Shown: positions 44,105 to 55,039 of the stretch, in pieces
Layout of the letters: every line of letters begins with the position of its first letter
How positions within the stretch are numbered: the first letter of the stretch is position 1
Notes under the pieces: generated by a model
Told to the model about the DNA's origin: nothing
The model's input: only the letters and a program-made list of their open reading frames with translations
Databases searched by the model: none
Position numbers and translations under genes: made by a program
Assembly: GCF_902635505.1 (NCBI RefSeq)
Contig: NC_045429.1
Span: forward strand, 160,478,997-160,542,996
DNA: 64,000 nt
Direction: 5' to 3'
Source of the DNA: Sarcophilus harrisii
Taxonomy: Eukaryota; Chordata; Mammalia; Dasyuromorphia; Dasyuridae

Positions 44105-45175
44105 CAAGTTTCTCAGATAAAGGTCTCATTTCCCAAACACATAGGAAACAGAGTCAAATTTATAAAAAAAAAAAAAATCATTCCACAATTGATAAATGAT
44201 CAAAAGATATGAACATTTTGTAGATGAAGTAATCAAGTTTTTTTTTAGCCATATTAAAAAAAAAAGTACTTTCAGTATTGATTGGACAAATGCAAATTAA
44301 AACAATTCTGAGGTATTACCTCATACTTATTAGATTAGCTAATAAGACAGAAAAGGAAAATAGCAAATGTTGGAAGGAATGTGACAAAAATGAGACCTTA
44401 ATGCATTTTTGGTGGAATTGTGAACTGATTCAACCATTCTGTAGAACAATTTGGAATCATGCCCAAAGGGCTATAAAATCCTGCATACCCTTTGACCTAA
44501 CAGTTATGTACACTAAAGAGATTTAAAAAAAAAAAAAAAAGAAAGAAAGAAAGAAAGAAAGAAAAAGGACTGCTATGCACAAAAATATAGCAGTTTTTTT
44601 CACAGGGCAAAGAATTGGAAATTGAGGGGCTGCCCATCAACTGGGGAATGGCTGAATAAATTGTGGTATGTGATTATGATGGAATACTATTGTGCTATAA
44701 GAAATGATGAACAGAATAACCTCAGAAAAACCTAAAAAGACTTCCATGAGCTCATGCAAAGTGAAATTTATTGTCACAAAGTAGCAATAATAATGTAGGA
44801 TAATCAGCTGTGAATGACTTTGCTATTCTCAGCAATACAATAATCCAAGACAACTCTGAAGGATTTATGATGAAAAATGCTGTCCATACCCAGAGAAAGA
44901 ACTGATTGTGTCTGAATACAGATTGAAGCATGCTTTATTTTTCTTGTGGGTTTTTTTTTTAAGGGGGGGGGAACAGAAAGAAATTTAGATTTTTTTTCAT
45001 AGAATGACTTTTATAAAAATGTTTTGCATTACTTCACATGTATCTTCTCAATGGTGGGGATGTGATGGGAAGAAAGAAGGAAGAAAAAGTTTAAAAAAAA
45101 CAAATGTTAAAATTGTTTACATGGAACTGTGGGAAAATATTAAGTAAGAAATAAAAAATATAAAAATAAACAAAA
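44105..45175 (+). mobile_element. L1 LINE 3' part, older
   Basis: Covers the ORF2 C-terminus with many changes: AGGTCTCATTTCCCAAACAC, AAATGCAAATTAAAACAATT, TGGTGGAATTGTGAACTGAT, GAATGGCTGAATAAATTGTG and GGAATACTATTGTGCTATAA. Internal A-run and (AAAG)n at about 44525-44565. The 3' UTR differs from the two L1s at 23.5 and 25.1 kb. The frame is broken; no coding capacity. Confidence 0.8.
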
Positions 45176-45194
45176 GAAAAGTCATTTCCTTGCT

Positions 45195-45330
45195 ATAACT
45201 CTCTGTTTTGTCTTTTATTTTTAGAAAGTAAGCTCCTTCAGAATTTGTATCCCCAGGGCTGGCACAGAGCAATAAGTTATTATTCCTTTATATGTTCATT
45301 CAGGTATTCATCCATCCATCCACTCATTTT
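45195..45330 (+). mobile_element. L2 LINE 3' end remnant
   Basis: AAGTAAGCTCCTTCAGAATT and TGTATCCCCAGGGCTGGCAC, the usual L2 end, followed by ATCCATCC repeats. Confidence 0.55.
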
Positions 45331-46370
45331 CGTATGGGTCAACCCTTTGATAAATTCCATGTCAAGAGCCCAAAACAAGTGAAGCTAAATGAGGACCATG
45401 AAGTTGATTGAACCCCATATAGTTTGAGGATCAAGGAAACGAAGGGTAATCAAGAAATCACTCTGTTGATGGTATTAAGACATTCAGTGTTAATGAGTTA
45501 AGATCCAGAACAGGACCAACAAGTTATAAAGCTAAAAGTGCCAGAGGCCAAATATAGTCTCACATTGAAGCATGGTCAAAAACAGGAATTATAACAATGT
45601 CCAGGATTAAGGCTTCGGATAGGCAAGAATCAAGGTTTAGGGCTATAAAAGAAATTGCAATTTGTTGCAATTGCAGGTTTTCTAAATGTCCATTCAAGTA
45701 AAGTGTGGTCTACACGATTTCCTTCTCCTTTAATTTGAGGCTCTTCTCCCTCAAACATTGTTGTTTGTGGTGGTTGGAGCTGGCTCCACCCCTCTCCTAT
45801 AGTTTTTAAGAGTTCCAAAAGCAGTCCATGTAATCTGGCCTACCTGCCTCAGGGGAGGATGAAAAGTTTAAAAAAAAAAAAAAAAAAAGCAAATTGAAAG
45901 GGAGCCCAAGAATTTTCTTTACCTTCCTTCAACTCCCACCCTCCAACTCCCAAGATTCAATTGTAGGTACTGATTGAGTTTGGAGCCCATTCTTTTGTTG
46001 CTGCATCTAGGAAAAGATTACTCTGATTCAGTTACTAGGAAAAAATGGCGACTGGCTGAGGTGACTCCCAGAAATGCCCCAGGAGGTCTTTCCTATGGAG
46101 TTGAGGATTGTGGCTCTCAAGTATAAAGAGCTGAAAATTTTAAATAACTCAAAATCATTTTGATTCCACTTGTAGAATGCATATAATACATTGATATTGT
46201 CAGGTGTAATCTTGTTATTGCTGAGATAAGTATAATCTTGGAAAGGACAGATTACCCAGAGAATTTAGAGGCATCCAAAGTATCCTAAATCCCTAAATAT
46301 AAGGAAGAACTCTCTTCAACAGGGTTTAAATCATAACCTCCCAGCATACCTTAATCCCTTTCAGATAGAA
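45331..46370. other. Unrecognised intergenic sequence
   Basis: 45360-45840 has an even, non-AT-rich composition and may be an old element I cannot name. An A18 run lies at about 45871-45888. No convincing coding frame. Confidence 0.4.
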
Positions 46371-46374
46371 TAAA

Positions 46375-46982
46375 GGTAGCTAGTTGGTTCTGTGGAAGGA
46401 AAGTTTAGCCTAGAGAGAGGAAGATCAGAGTTCAAATTGGATCTCAGACACTTTCTAGTTAGTGTGACCTTGAGCAAGTGATCTTTAACCTTTGATTGAC
46501 GCAATTTTCTCAACTATAAGATGGGCATAATAATGCCTACTTTACAAGGTTGTTGAGAGGATCAAATGAGATAATATTTACAAAATGCTTATCATAATAG
46601 GTACCATTAAAATGCTATTATTCTAGAATGCTTACATTACCATGACCATCAATATTAATTTCTTATGGAATATTATTATTTTTATTGTCTAAGATTGTGA
46701 AAGAGTGCTAGATTTATTATTAGAAGTTGTTCAGTTCTTTCAGTCTTCTTTCACTCTTTGTAACCCCATTTGGTTTGTTTGTTTGTTTGTGTTTTGGCAA
46801 AGATACTGGAGTGGTTTGCCATTTCCTTCTCCAGATTATTTGATAGAAAGTGAAATTGAGGCAAGTAAGATTAAGTGATTTGCCCACACAGCTAGTCTAT
46901 GTCTGAGGCTAGATTTCAACTCATGATGATTTTTCATGACTCCAGGCTCAGTGCTCTATCCATTGAACAACCTAGCTACCCA
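46375..46982. mobile_element. Ther/MAR1 SINE (plus) and full MAR1 SINE (minus)
   Basis: 46375-46625, plus strand: AGATCAGAGTTCAAATTGGA, TTGTTGAGAGGATCAAATGA. 46725-46982, minus strand: TTGTTCAGTTCTTTCAGTCT at its 3' end and CTCTATCCATTGAACAACCT at its head. Confidence 0.75.
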
Positions 46983-47239
46983 TACTGCATTCAAATATGT
47001 GGCCCTAAGTAAATCCATTAATTCTACTAGACCTACCTTTTTTTATCTATGAAATAATAATATTAGATTACATTACATCTAATGTTTCTTTTAGCTCTGG
47101 ATCTATAGTTTAGAATGTCATCACTACTGTTTTTTTTTTCTTTTTATTCTGCATCCTAAAGGCATTCCCCTTTCTTAATCTTTCTAATACGGATTTCAGG
47201 TAAGGGGATGAAGAAAAATTTGCTTGCCTACCACAGAGT

Positions 47240-47450
47240 AATGTAGTAGATAGAAGGCTGAATCTGGATTCAGGAAACTTGGGTTTGAATTTTGCTTCAG
47301 ATACTTATTAGCTATGGGCAAATCACTTAACCTTTCAGGGCCTTTGTTTTGTCATATGTAGAATTCAACACCTCTACAATTCTCTTCCTTAGATTGGTAT
47401 GAAGAAAACTTTTCAAACTTTGAAGTCCTATAAATATAATTATTATAGGG
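47240..47450 (+). mobile_element. Ther-type SINE
   Basis: TTGGGTTTGAATTTTGCTTC, GGGCAAATCACTTAACCTTT and TTTTGTCATATGTAGAATTC. Confidence 0.65.
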
Positions 47451-47537
47451 AAAGTGGGCATAATCTTGCTATATTTGCAACACTAATTTCAAGAATGAAA
47501 TTCACATTTAAAAATTAAATACAATGGAGTTGTATAC

Positions 47538-47539
<2 letters not shown>

Positions 47540-47576
<37 letters not shown>
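47540..47576. repeat. (CA)n microsatellite
   Basis: About 17 CA units. A T-run of about 27 nt lies near 47721-47747. Confidence 0.9.
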
Positions 47577-47579
<3 letters not shown>

Positions 47580-48109
47580 GCTTATATTACTTTCCCAACA
47601 AACTAGAGGTTCATCTTTCTAACATTGTCCAATCTAAGACTAAGAATTACAAATTTAGTTCTTATAGACTACAAAAATATCCATTAGAATTAATTGCCTA
47701 CACTACTCAGGAAAGCTATTCTTTTTTTTTTTTTTTTTTTTTTTTTTGACTGATTCTTAGTTTCTTTTGGTCTCATAACCTTAGACTTGGTCAAGAATGC
47801 AGGACAAATTTTGGAGGAGACCTGAACTTGAATTAGAGCACAGCCATAAAACAATAAATAAGACTTATTATTGATGTCAATCAAGACACTAGTAGAGAGT
47901 GATGCCATCTGGATAGGGCCTGAGAATGGAAGTTGTAAGAATCAGTTTAGTTCTATTTCTATCATTGAATGATTTGGGAGTCACTTCATCTTAGTTTGTC
48001 CAATAGTAGAAATGGACCATTAAATGTCTTTATACATGGAACCAAATTAAAGCAAAGATCCTTTTAATGATTACTGAAATCACTAATGACTTCCTGATTT
48101 CCTGATCCA

Positions 48110-48765
48110 AAAGACTTCCTCATCCTGCTTGACTTCTCTGTAGCATCAGATCCCATTAACCAGCCTTTTTATTGATACACTGACTTCTATGAACTTCAGT
48201 AATTTCTAAATTTGATTCCATCATTAAATTTATGGTAAAACTCAAAAACTAAGGACTTCTTAGTTTTCTATACTTATTTCACAATACTTTCATTATATGC
48301 TTTACATTCCAATCAAATAGCTCCATTATGAGCATAGCATTTAAAATTTGAAGGAAACTGAGAGACCATCAAATCCATTGCCTGTATTTTTACCACTGAG
48401 AAAATTAAGGCTCAGGGAAACTACATGACTTACCCAAAGTTTTATCTCTTTTTGCCTACCTTAGCCCCCATGACTCCTACTACATTCATCCTTTCCTTCT
48501 CAAGACTCTGTGAAGACTTCTCTGATCCCATCAGCTAAAAATGAACCAATCCCCCACACCTTTTTATACACCCTTCTTTTCTACCTCTCCTTTTGCAATC
48601 CTCTCATTCCAGTTTGTTTTAAGGCTCACGTTTTATCTTCCCTGTTAAATAATAAGATTATTGAAAGCAGACAGTGTTTTTTTAAAAATTTTTCTATACC
48701 TAATGCCTAGCATTGTGCCTGTCACATATTAAAACCTTAATAAATATTTATTGAATTGATTTATG
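48110..48765 (+). mobile_element. L2 LINE fragments split by a MIR-like SINE
   Basis: 48110-48240 is L2 ORF2 (GACTTCTCTGTAGCATCAGA); 48330-48440 is MIR-like (TTAAAATTTGAAGGAAACTG, AAATTAAGGCTCAGGGAAAC); 48450-48765 is the L2 3' end (GACTTCTCTGATCCCATCAG, ATGCCTAGCATTGTGCCTGT, TTAATAAATATTTATTGAAT). Confidence 0.65.
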
Positions 48766-48779
48766 AGAAGCAAAAATTT

Positions 48780-49200
48780 ATTTTTGTTGATTTAGCGGTT
48801 TAAAATTATTTTTAGGAAAAGCAGGAAAAAAAATTTTAATCTTTGAGCTCTATTGAAGATATTATTAGAATACTGCTGGATAATTGCAAATTAAAAGACA
48901 AACTATATATAAAGTTTAGAGATTTTAAAAATCCAGCCCAGGTGGACTGTCCCACTCTTAACAGAACTCCACTTCTAGTTTGTGTCATTGAAATTGCAAA
49001 TGGAAATGGGGAAAGTGAAAATGAAAATGATGTTAAAAACAGATTATGCAATGGAAAATTCCTGGCCTTTCTGGTCCTTCCACTTTCCAGTGAGGCAGGA
49101 AAAACACACATACCTCTGATTTCTGCATAAATGTTTCCTGTCTGCAGAAGAATCTTCCTTTTAGCACTTTCACCCTCAACAAGATGAAAAACACACACAC
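48780..49200. promoter_or_regulatory. Candidate immune/haematopoietic enhancer with ISRE
   Basis: A repeat-free block between L2 fragments, about 41 kb upstream of MYB. It contains GAAAGTGAAAATGAAAAT (49011-49028), three GAAANN units in register, the ideal IRF/ISRE motif, and ATTATGCAAT (49043-49052), a C/EBP-like site, 14 nt further on. A CAGGTG E-box lies near 48938. The open frames on both strands (95 and 120 codons) match nothing I know. Enhancer function is inferred. Confidence 0.35.
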
Positions 49201-49543
49201 AAAAAAAAAAAGTCAGAGAAACCCATACAATGGAGGAATTTCTAGAACTTTAACTTAACTTTACTTCCTTGTTCAAACTTTCACTGCTTTCATTATCACT
49301 TTGAAATGGCAAGATAGCACGTCCTAGAAATATGTCAACCCCTATTTAATTATTGATTCTCCCATCATGTTCTAGGGAAGACTCTGACTTTTTCAGTTTC
49401 TTACACTTTTAATGCTATTTCCCTTGGAAATAATAGACTCCCGTCCTTCCATCAATTGTTCAGAGCTGAAATTGAGATTTCCCTTCCTATGAGAGGCAGG
49501 CCATCTACTGTTGCTTTTTGGTATGGCTTTTGAAACTGGAAAC

Positions 49544-49595
49544 CGTGTGCGTGCGTGTGCATGTGTATGTGTGTGTGTGTGTATAATATAGACAT

Positions 49596-49630
<35 letters not shown>
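49544..49630. repeat. Facing (GT)n and (CA)n tracts
   Basis: A GT-rich tract (49544-49582, with GTGC and GTAT variants) and a (CA)15 tract (49601-49630) are separated by only about 18 nt, so they can pair as a long hairpin. Confidence 0.85.
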
Positions 49631-49631
<1 letters not shown>

Positions 49632-49859
49632 CCCAGACATGGCATAACACAAAACAAACAATTGCAAACATAATGTGTAAGTTTTGTTTTAGAGCCCCCA
49701 AGCAAAAATGTCCAAATTGGCTCTCTTCCCCTTATGTAATTACAAAATAGATATACTCGAAATGCAAGAACTCATGGGTGATGTTTACATCTAGAGAGAG
49801 AGAGAGAGAAAAGAAACAGCAGGTAGGATTTATCCACTATATGCTCTCTGCCTCTTATT

Positions 49860-50670
49860 TGCCTTTAAGGGTATACTCTATCTTTCACCCCAAATTCTCC
49901 CTATTTGAAAAGGGTCTTGAAGTCACCCTCAACCTATGACTCTTCCTTAGTCCATATATCTAGTAAGCTGCCAAGTCTTATGCACTCTCTCTCTACAACA
50001 TTTCTAGTATTCATTCCATTCTCTCCTCTCAGGCCCTCTTTAGGTTTCTCCTGGCCTATTTCAAGTCATCTAATTGGTTCCTTTGCTGAAATCTCTTTCC
50101 TTCTCCAATCTGTCTTTCACCCAGACTGCAAATGGCTCCCCATTATCTATAGCATTCAATGCAATGCTATCATGTAAAGTCTTTTGACAACCTGGCCCGA
50201 CCTTATTTTTCCAGCCTTTTTATATTATTCTCCTTCATGTACCACACAATCCAGTCAGACTTTACATAAGACTCTTCTCCCATTTCTATACCATTACATA
50301 GACTCTCTTTCATGACTGAAATTCTTTCTTATTTCTAGCTTGTTCATCTCAAATATCAATTCCTTGATGAAGCCTTTCCTAATCTCCTCAACTGCCGTTA
50401 CTTACCCCCAATCACTTTGTATTTATTTCACGAACAATTTATAAATAGTTGTTTTGTATAAACTTGTATATATCTTTTTTGCATGTATTGTGTCTGTCCC
50501 GCCAATGAAATGTAAATCTCTTAAAGTCAGGAACTGTTTCATTTTTCTCTTTATGTTCCCTTTATTATATTATTCTATATTATAAAATAGTAGATATTCT
50601 CTTTATATATAGTATCTACTACAATGCCTAGCATATAGCAGGCAATTAATTAATACTAGTTAATTGATTT
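49860..50670 (+). mobile_element. L2 LINE 3' part
   Basis: Long run in L2 order: TTGAAGTCACCCTCAACCTA, TGGCTCCCCATTATCTATAG, GACAACCTGGCCCGACCTTA, CTTGATGAAGCCTTTCCTAA, AACTGTTTCATTTTTCTCTT and CAATGCCTAGCATATAGCAG. The longest L2 copy in the window. Confidence 0.75.
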
Positions 50671-50989
50671 TCTTTTGGGGAAAAAAGAATATCTCTTTGA
50701 AGACTTCTGCTGAACAATGTGCCCATCACATAGGGCTCTTAATGACTAGAGTATTTAAGTTATGTCAATAACTGGTATGAATCCCTTGAGTAGTCAGATT
50801 GACAAAATTATTTCACTTATTTTTTCTGTCATAGAAACTCTTTTGAAAATTTGTCTTACACTAAACATATATACACTGATTTACTGAATATCCCCTCTTT
50901 GGAAAAGAATGTGATCAAAAACCTGCAGAGGACAAATGGGAATAAATGGTGTTTCACCAAGCTGATGATACTCAGAGCTCAAGCCTAGT

Positions 50990-51190
50990 GTACAGTAAAG
51001 CTTCTTAAACTATGGGTCCCATCCCATATGGGGTCACATAATTGAATATGAAGTTTACAAAATTATGATTTCTTATCTGTAAATGTTTGATTAGTATACT
51101 TATTTTATATATCTATAACTCAGGGTCACATAAAAATTTCTGGGCAAAAGAGTGTTGCAAGTAAAAAAAAGTTTAAGAAGTTCTGGCCTG
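50990..51190. mobile_element. hAT-type short DNA transposon, probable
   Basis: The ends are imperfect inverted repeats: CAGTAAAGCTTCTTAAACTA at the left and, reversed, CAGGCCAGAACTTCTTAAAC at the right. The inside is AT-rich with GGGTCACATAA near each end. No 8-nt duplication could be confirmed. Confidence 0.5.
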
Positions 51191-51274
51191 CAGAAGAGAT
51201 TTATAAATAAACAACTTTGTAAAGTATGGCTTTGCAGAAGTATAAAATTTTCTCTATATCTAACAGAGAATAAT

Positions 51275-51437
51275 GAATATAATAGAAAGAATATTAATTG
51301 GCTATGGAATCCAGGGACCAGGGATCCAAGTCTCATGACTCATTTTGTTCAGCAGAATCTCAGTTTTCCTAACTATAAAATGAGGATAATAACAAACAAA
51401 TAATTCTTACTTGATAGAGTTATTATGAGAATTAATT
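51275..51437 (+). mobile_element. Ther-type SINE
   Basis: CTATGGAATCCAGGGACCAG, TTTTCCTAACTATAAAATGA, GTTATTATGAGAATTAATTT. Confidence 0.6.
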
Positions 51438-51510
51438 TAGTGTCCTCTGGATACGCTCCAGTTTTTCAATGTCCTTTCAAAACTATAATGTCCCAAATGA
51501 ACACAACACT

Positions 51511-52915
51511 CTTTTTCTTAATTACATGTAAACAAAACTTTTAAACATTCTTTTAATAGAAATTTCAAGTTCCAAATTCTCTTCTTCCCTCCCTCCTATC
51601 CCCTTCTTGAAAAAGTGAACACTTTGATATATATTATACACATGCAATTATGCAAAACATTTACATATTAGTCATTTTGCAAAAGAAAACATAGACCAAA
51701 GGAAAAAAAGAAACCAAGAATAATAAAGTAATAAAGTATCCTTCAATCTGCATTTAGACTTCATCAGTTCTTTCTCTGAGGATGGATAGCATTTTTCTTA
51801 AGTCCTTTGGAATTGTCTTGGATCATTGTATTTCTGAGAATAACTAAATTATTCACAGTTGATAATTGTACATCATACATTGTAAGTATTGCTCTTACTG
51901 TGTACAGTATTCTCCTACTTTTACATATTTCATTTTGCATATTCATGTGTATCTTTCCAGATTCCTCTGAAACCATCTTGCTGCCATTTCTTTTAGTACA
52001 ATTGTATTTTATCATCTAGCCTTTCTGCAACTGATTATCTCAGTTTCCAATAATTTCCCACCACAAAAAAATCTTTGATGAATCGTTTTGATCTCTTTGG
52101 GGTATAGACTTGGGTTTTATGTTGATAATTGTTGTGATAAAGTTGATAGCTCCCAAGACAGATGAGATCCCTGCCAGGTAAAGTGTGAAACCAGCTAGAT
52201 CTACGGATGCTCCTGCGTGGGTGAGATTACCTGCTAGAGACATTGCTAAATCAAAAGGTATGCACAGTTTTATTACTCTTTGGTTGAAGTTCCAAATTGT
52301 TCTCCAGAAAGATTGTGTCAATTCACAACTCTGCTAACAGTGCATTGGTATCCTTATTTTCTCATATGCTCTAACTTTATCATTTTCTTTTTCAATGTTA
52401 GACAATCCGATGGGTGTGAAGTAATACCTCAGAGTTATTTTAATTTGCATTTCTCTAAAAATAGTTTAGAGCATTTAAAAATTTGTCTATAGACAGCTTT
52501 TATTTCTTTAAAAAAAACTCATATTCTTTTTATCATTTATGAGTTGGGCAATGACTTTTTTTTTTTTTATAAAATTGACAGCTCTATATATTGAATAAAT
52601 GAAGCTTTTATCATAGAAACTTGTCATAAAATTTCCCCCCCAATTTCCTACTTTCCTTATAATCTTGATTTCTTTGGTTTTATTTTTGCAAAACCTTTTT
52701 AATTTGATGTAATCAAAGTTATCCATTTTATAGCTTATAATGTATTCTATCTCATTTAGTCATATTTTCCCCTTATCCATCAATCTGATAGATAAAACAT
52801 TCTATACTCCCCTAATTTGTTCATATTTCCCTTTATGTTTAAAACATGCACACATTTTGACCTTATTCCAGTAGATGATATTAGATGTTTGTCTATACAA
52901 GTCATCTTGATGACT
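51511..52915 (-). mobile_element. L1 LINE 3' part, antisense, inserted in CR1/L3
   Basis: On the minus strand: ORF2 C-terminal region (52500-52910, with DYIKLKRFCKNKT and a worn copy of what follows), WRTIWN and IPFDLA (52240-52330), IKYNCTKRNGSKM (51950-52015) and the 3' UTR (51511-51900). Several stops and frame changes. It contains a mitochondrial insert at 52112-52239. Confidence 0.8.
52112..52239 (-). pseudogene. Numt: mitochondrial COX1 fragment inside L1
   Basis: The minus strand encodes [33 protein letters not shown] and ITTIINIKP, the vertebrate cytochrome c oxidase subunit I segment at about residues 132-173. The last I is an ATA codon, read as Met in mitochondria, where COX1 has INMKP. 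The L1 flanks resume on both sides: IPFDLA (from GATTTAGCA) on one and TCTATACCCCAAAGAGATCA on the other, with about 10 nt of L1 lost. Too short to be functional; a nuclear copy of mitochondrial DNA that entered the L1 after its insertion. Confidence 0.92.
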
Positions 52916-53389
52916 TTTTTGTTTATTTTTTGACTGCCATATCCTACTGCTGACTATTAAATTACCCAGTCAATTCACTAAATCTCCAGTTCTTTGTTTA
53001 GAACAACTGTTGTTTCTATCTCTTGAATTTATAAGATTGGTATTTTTATTGTACCCAAGCAAAAAAAAATTTTTTTACATTTATTCCCATTGAATTTCAT
53101 CATATTCGATTCAATCCAGTAAATGATCCTTTTAGATAATGACTCTGTCAACTAATATGTAATTTATCCTACCTAGTTTGGTATCTCCATAAATTTTTAA
53201 GTATACCATAAATGTCTTTGACCAGGTCATTGTTTAAAATGTTAAATACTAGAGAGACAAACATAGATCCCTAGAAAGAAATAGAATTTCTACTGTTGTT
53301 AATAACATTGCTATTATTAATGATATAACCAGAGGACCTAGTCAGAACTCTTCCTGATCAATTGATTTCCTAGTATACTATTACACTTA

Positions 53390-54345
53390 AAAATCATGAA
53401 ATTTCACAGGTTGAAAGAATCTCAGAAGCCATCCAATCCAATTTGTACCTGAAGAATTCCCTACCACATATCTCCAAAAAGGATCATATAACCTTTGAGA
53501 GTCGATGAGAGTTGGGCGACAGAGAGACACCAAAGGTTGATAAGCAACTCTGAAAAAGGGCTGAGCAAATCTTCATACCAGAGGATTTAGTCCTTCCTGA
53601 ATACCCCATAAACCTTAACTATATGATAGTCATTTAAGAGGTGCTTAATAAATGTTTATTAACTGATTAATCCAGTCACATAGTTGTATATGTATAGATA
53701 CATATATTTAATAAATATATCTAGTGATATATTTAATATGTATTAGCATATATTTACCTACTTACCTGCATACATATACATATATATGGATTTTTAAGCG
53801 ATGAAGATAATAAGTAAGTACATTCCAGATCTAAGTGACATCCCATATATAAGTTAGAAAATGAAGATGGCAGGTTGGGTATGTGGGAGGAGCAAGAGGC
53901 AAACTAGTTTTGTTGGAATTAAAGAAGAATAATACATAAAATAAGGTTGAAAAGGTTAACCAGTATGTGAAAGACTTTTAAGAGTCAAACAAGAATTTTT
54001 ACATATTTAATTCCAGAGACAGTAAGGAATCAAGTATAGAAGGTCTTTAAATGTGTATGTGCATATGTGTGTGAGAGAGAAACAAAGACAGAGACAGAGA
54101 CAGAGAGAAAGAAAGAGGAAATAAGCTTATAAGGCTATGGTTGAAGTTAATGAACAGTTTGGTCTAGAGGACAGAGGGCTAACCTTGGAATCAAAACAGA
54201 TCTAGAATCAAGTTCTGCCTTTGATTTAACTAGCTATGATAAAATAGACAAGTCATTTTATTTTGACCATGTGGCTGTGGTCAAGTCACTTAACTCCTCA
54301 GTGTCCTATGGAACTCTTTAAGACTAGGTTGCTGACCTGCATGGG
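53390..54345 (+). mobile_element. MIR-like fragment, unassigned-family copy, MIR/Ther SINE
   Basis: 53390-53470: ATTTCACAGGTTGAAAGAAT (MIR3/Ther). 53640-53780: worn LINE/SINE tail and AT-rich sequence. 53790-54060: AATACATAAAATAAGGTTGA and TTTTAAGAGTCAAACAAGAA, as in the unassigned family. 54155-54345: GGTCTAGAGGACAGAGGGCT and CAAGTCACTTAACTCCTCAG (SINE). Confidence 0.5.
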
Positions 54346-55035
54346 TAAAAAGAGTTTCCCCTTCCATATCCAATGATATTTTCCTTACACCATTCAAACA
54401 CAAAATTAGACTCTTTCACCTTAAATTGCATTAATATATCAAGAAATGTGCATATCCTTATATTCAGTCTTGGAAAGCAACAGTTGTTGTGTACAACAAA
54501 TGTTTGCTTCTCTATTCTACAATAACTTTGGAAATTGTAACTGAATCTAATGAAAGTTGGTACTTCATATGAGGCAGAACTGGCCCTAGGCAAAATTGTG
54601 AAGCAGAGGAAATTTTCTTTTGACCAAGTACTACCAGGCTGCAGTTTCTACTTCCTTTCAATTTATCTGCTCCACCCCCTTATCTCATCATTCCAAGTCT
54701 TTCTAATCTCCCATAGTTTCCCACTAATCTCCCATAGCAGAAGAATGCTCCCTTGTAGTCTAATTCTTACCAAGGTGTTAGTAGCTAAATACTAAACCCT
54801 TATAGGGGTGTCTCCATTTCAAAGGATCCTATCTATAAAAGACAGTGCTCAACTGGGGGGAATCAATATCTCCTATTTTTATTTTAGCCACCTTGGCACT
54901 TGATGTATGAGGCATTTTGGAATAAGAATATTTTCCCAGTATCCCTCAAAACACATCTTGCAAGTGACCCCCTATTCAACAAAAGCATAAGATAATTTCA
55001 GTTTGTTAAATGAGCCTCTCCAATATATCTTGATT
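54346..55035. other. Intergenic, no gene
   Basis: No family or coding signal that I can support. Open frames of 81-89 codons on both strands have no recognisable motif. Confidence 0.45.
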
Positions 55036-55039
55036 TTTG

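Larger units (their letters stand above)
51438..53380 (-). mobile_element. CR1/L3 LINE 3' part, interrupted by L1
   Basis: 51438-51510 (CTCTGGATACGCTCCAGTTT, TTCAATGTCCTTTCAAAACT) and 52916-53380 (TTTTGACTGCCATATCCTAC, CTCCAGTTCTTTGTTTAGAA, TTCCCATTGAATTTCATCAT, AATACTAGAGAGACAAACAT) are consecutive parts of the same CR1/L3 3' region. The L1 at 51511-52915 separates them. Confidence 0.7.

Noticed and set aside
48843-49198. 95- and 120-codon frames on opposite strands
   Set aside because: No motif, mutual overlap, and no splice or polyadenylation context; the block is better read as candidate regulatory DNA.
52040-52321. A functional nuclear COX1-like gene
   Set aside because: Only about 42 codons of COX1 are present, flanked by L1 ORF2 in the same frame; it is a numt.
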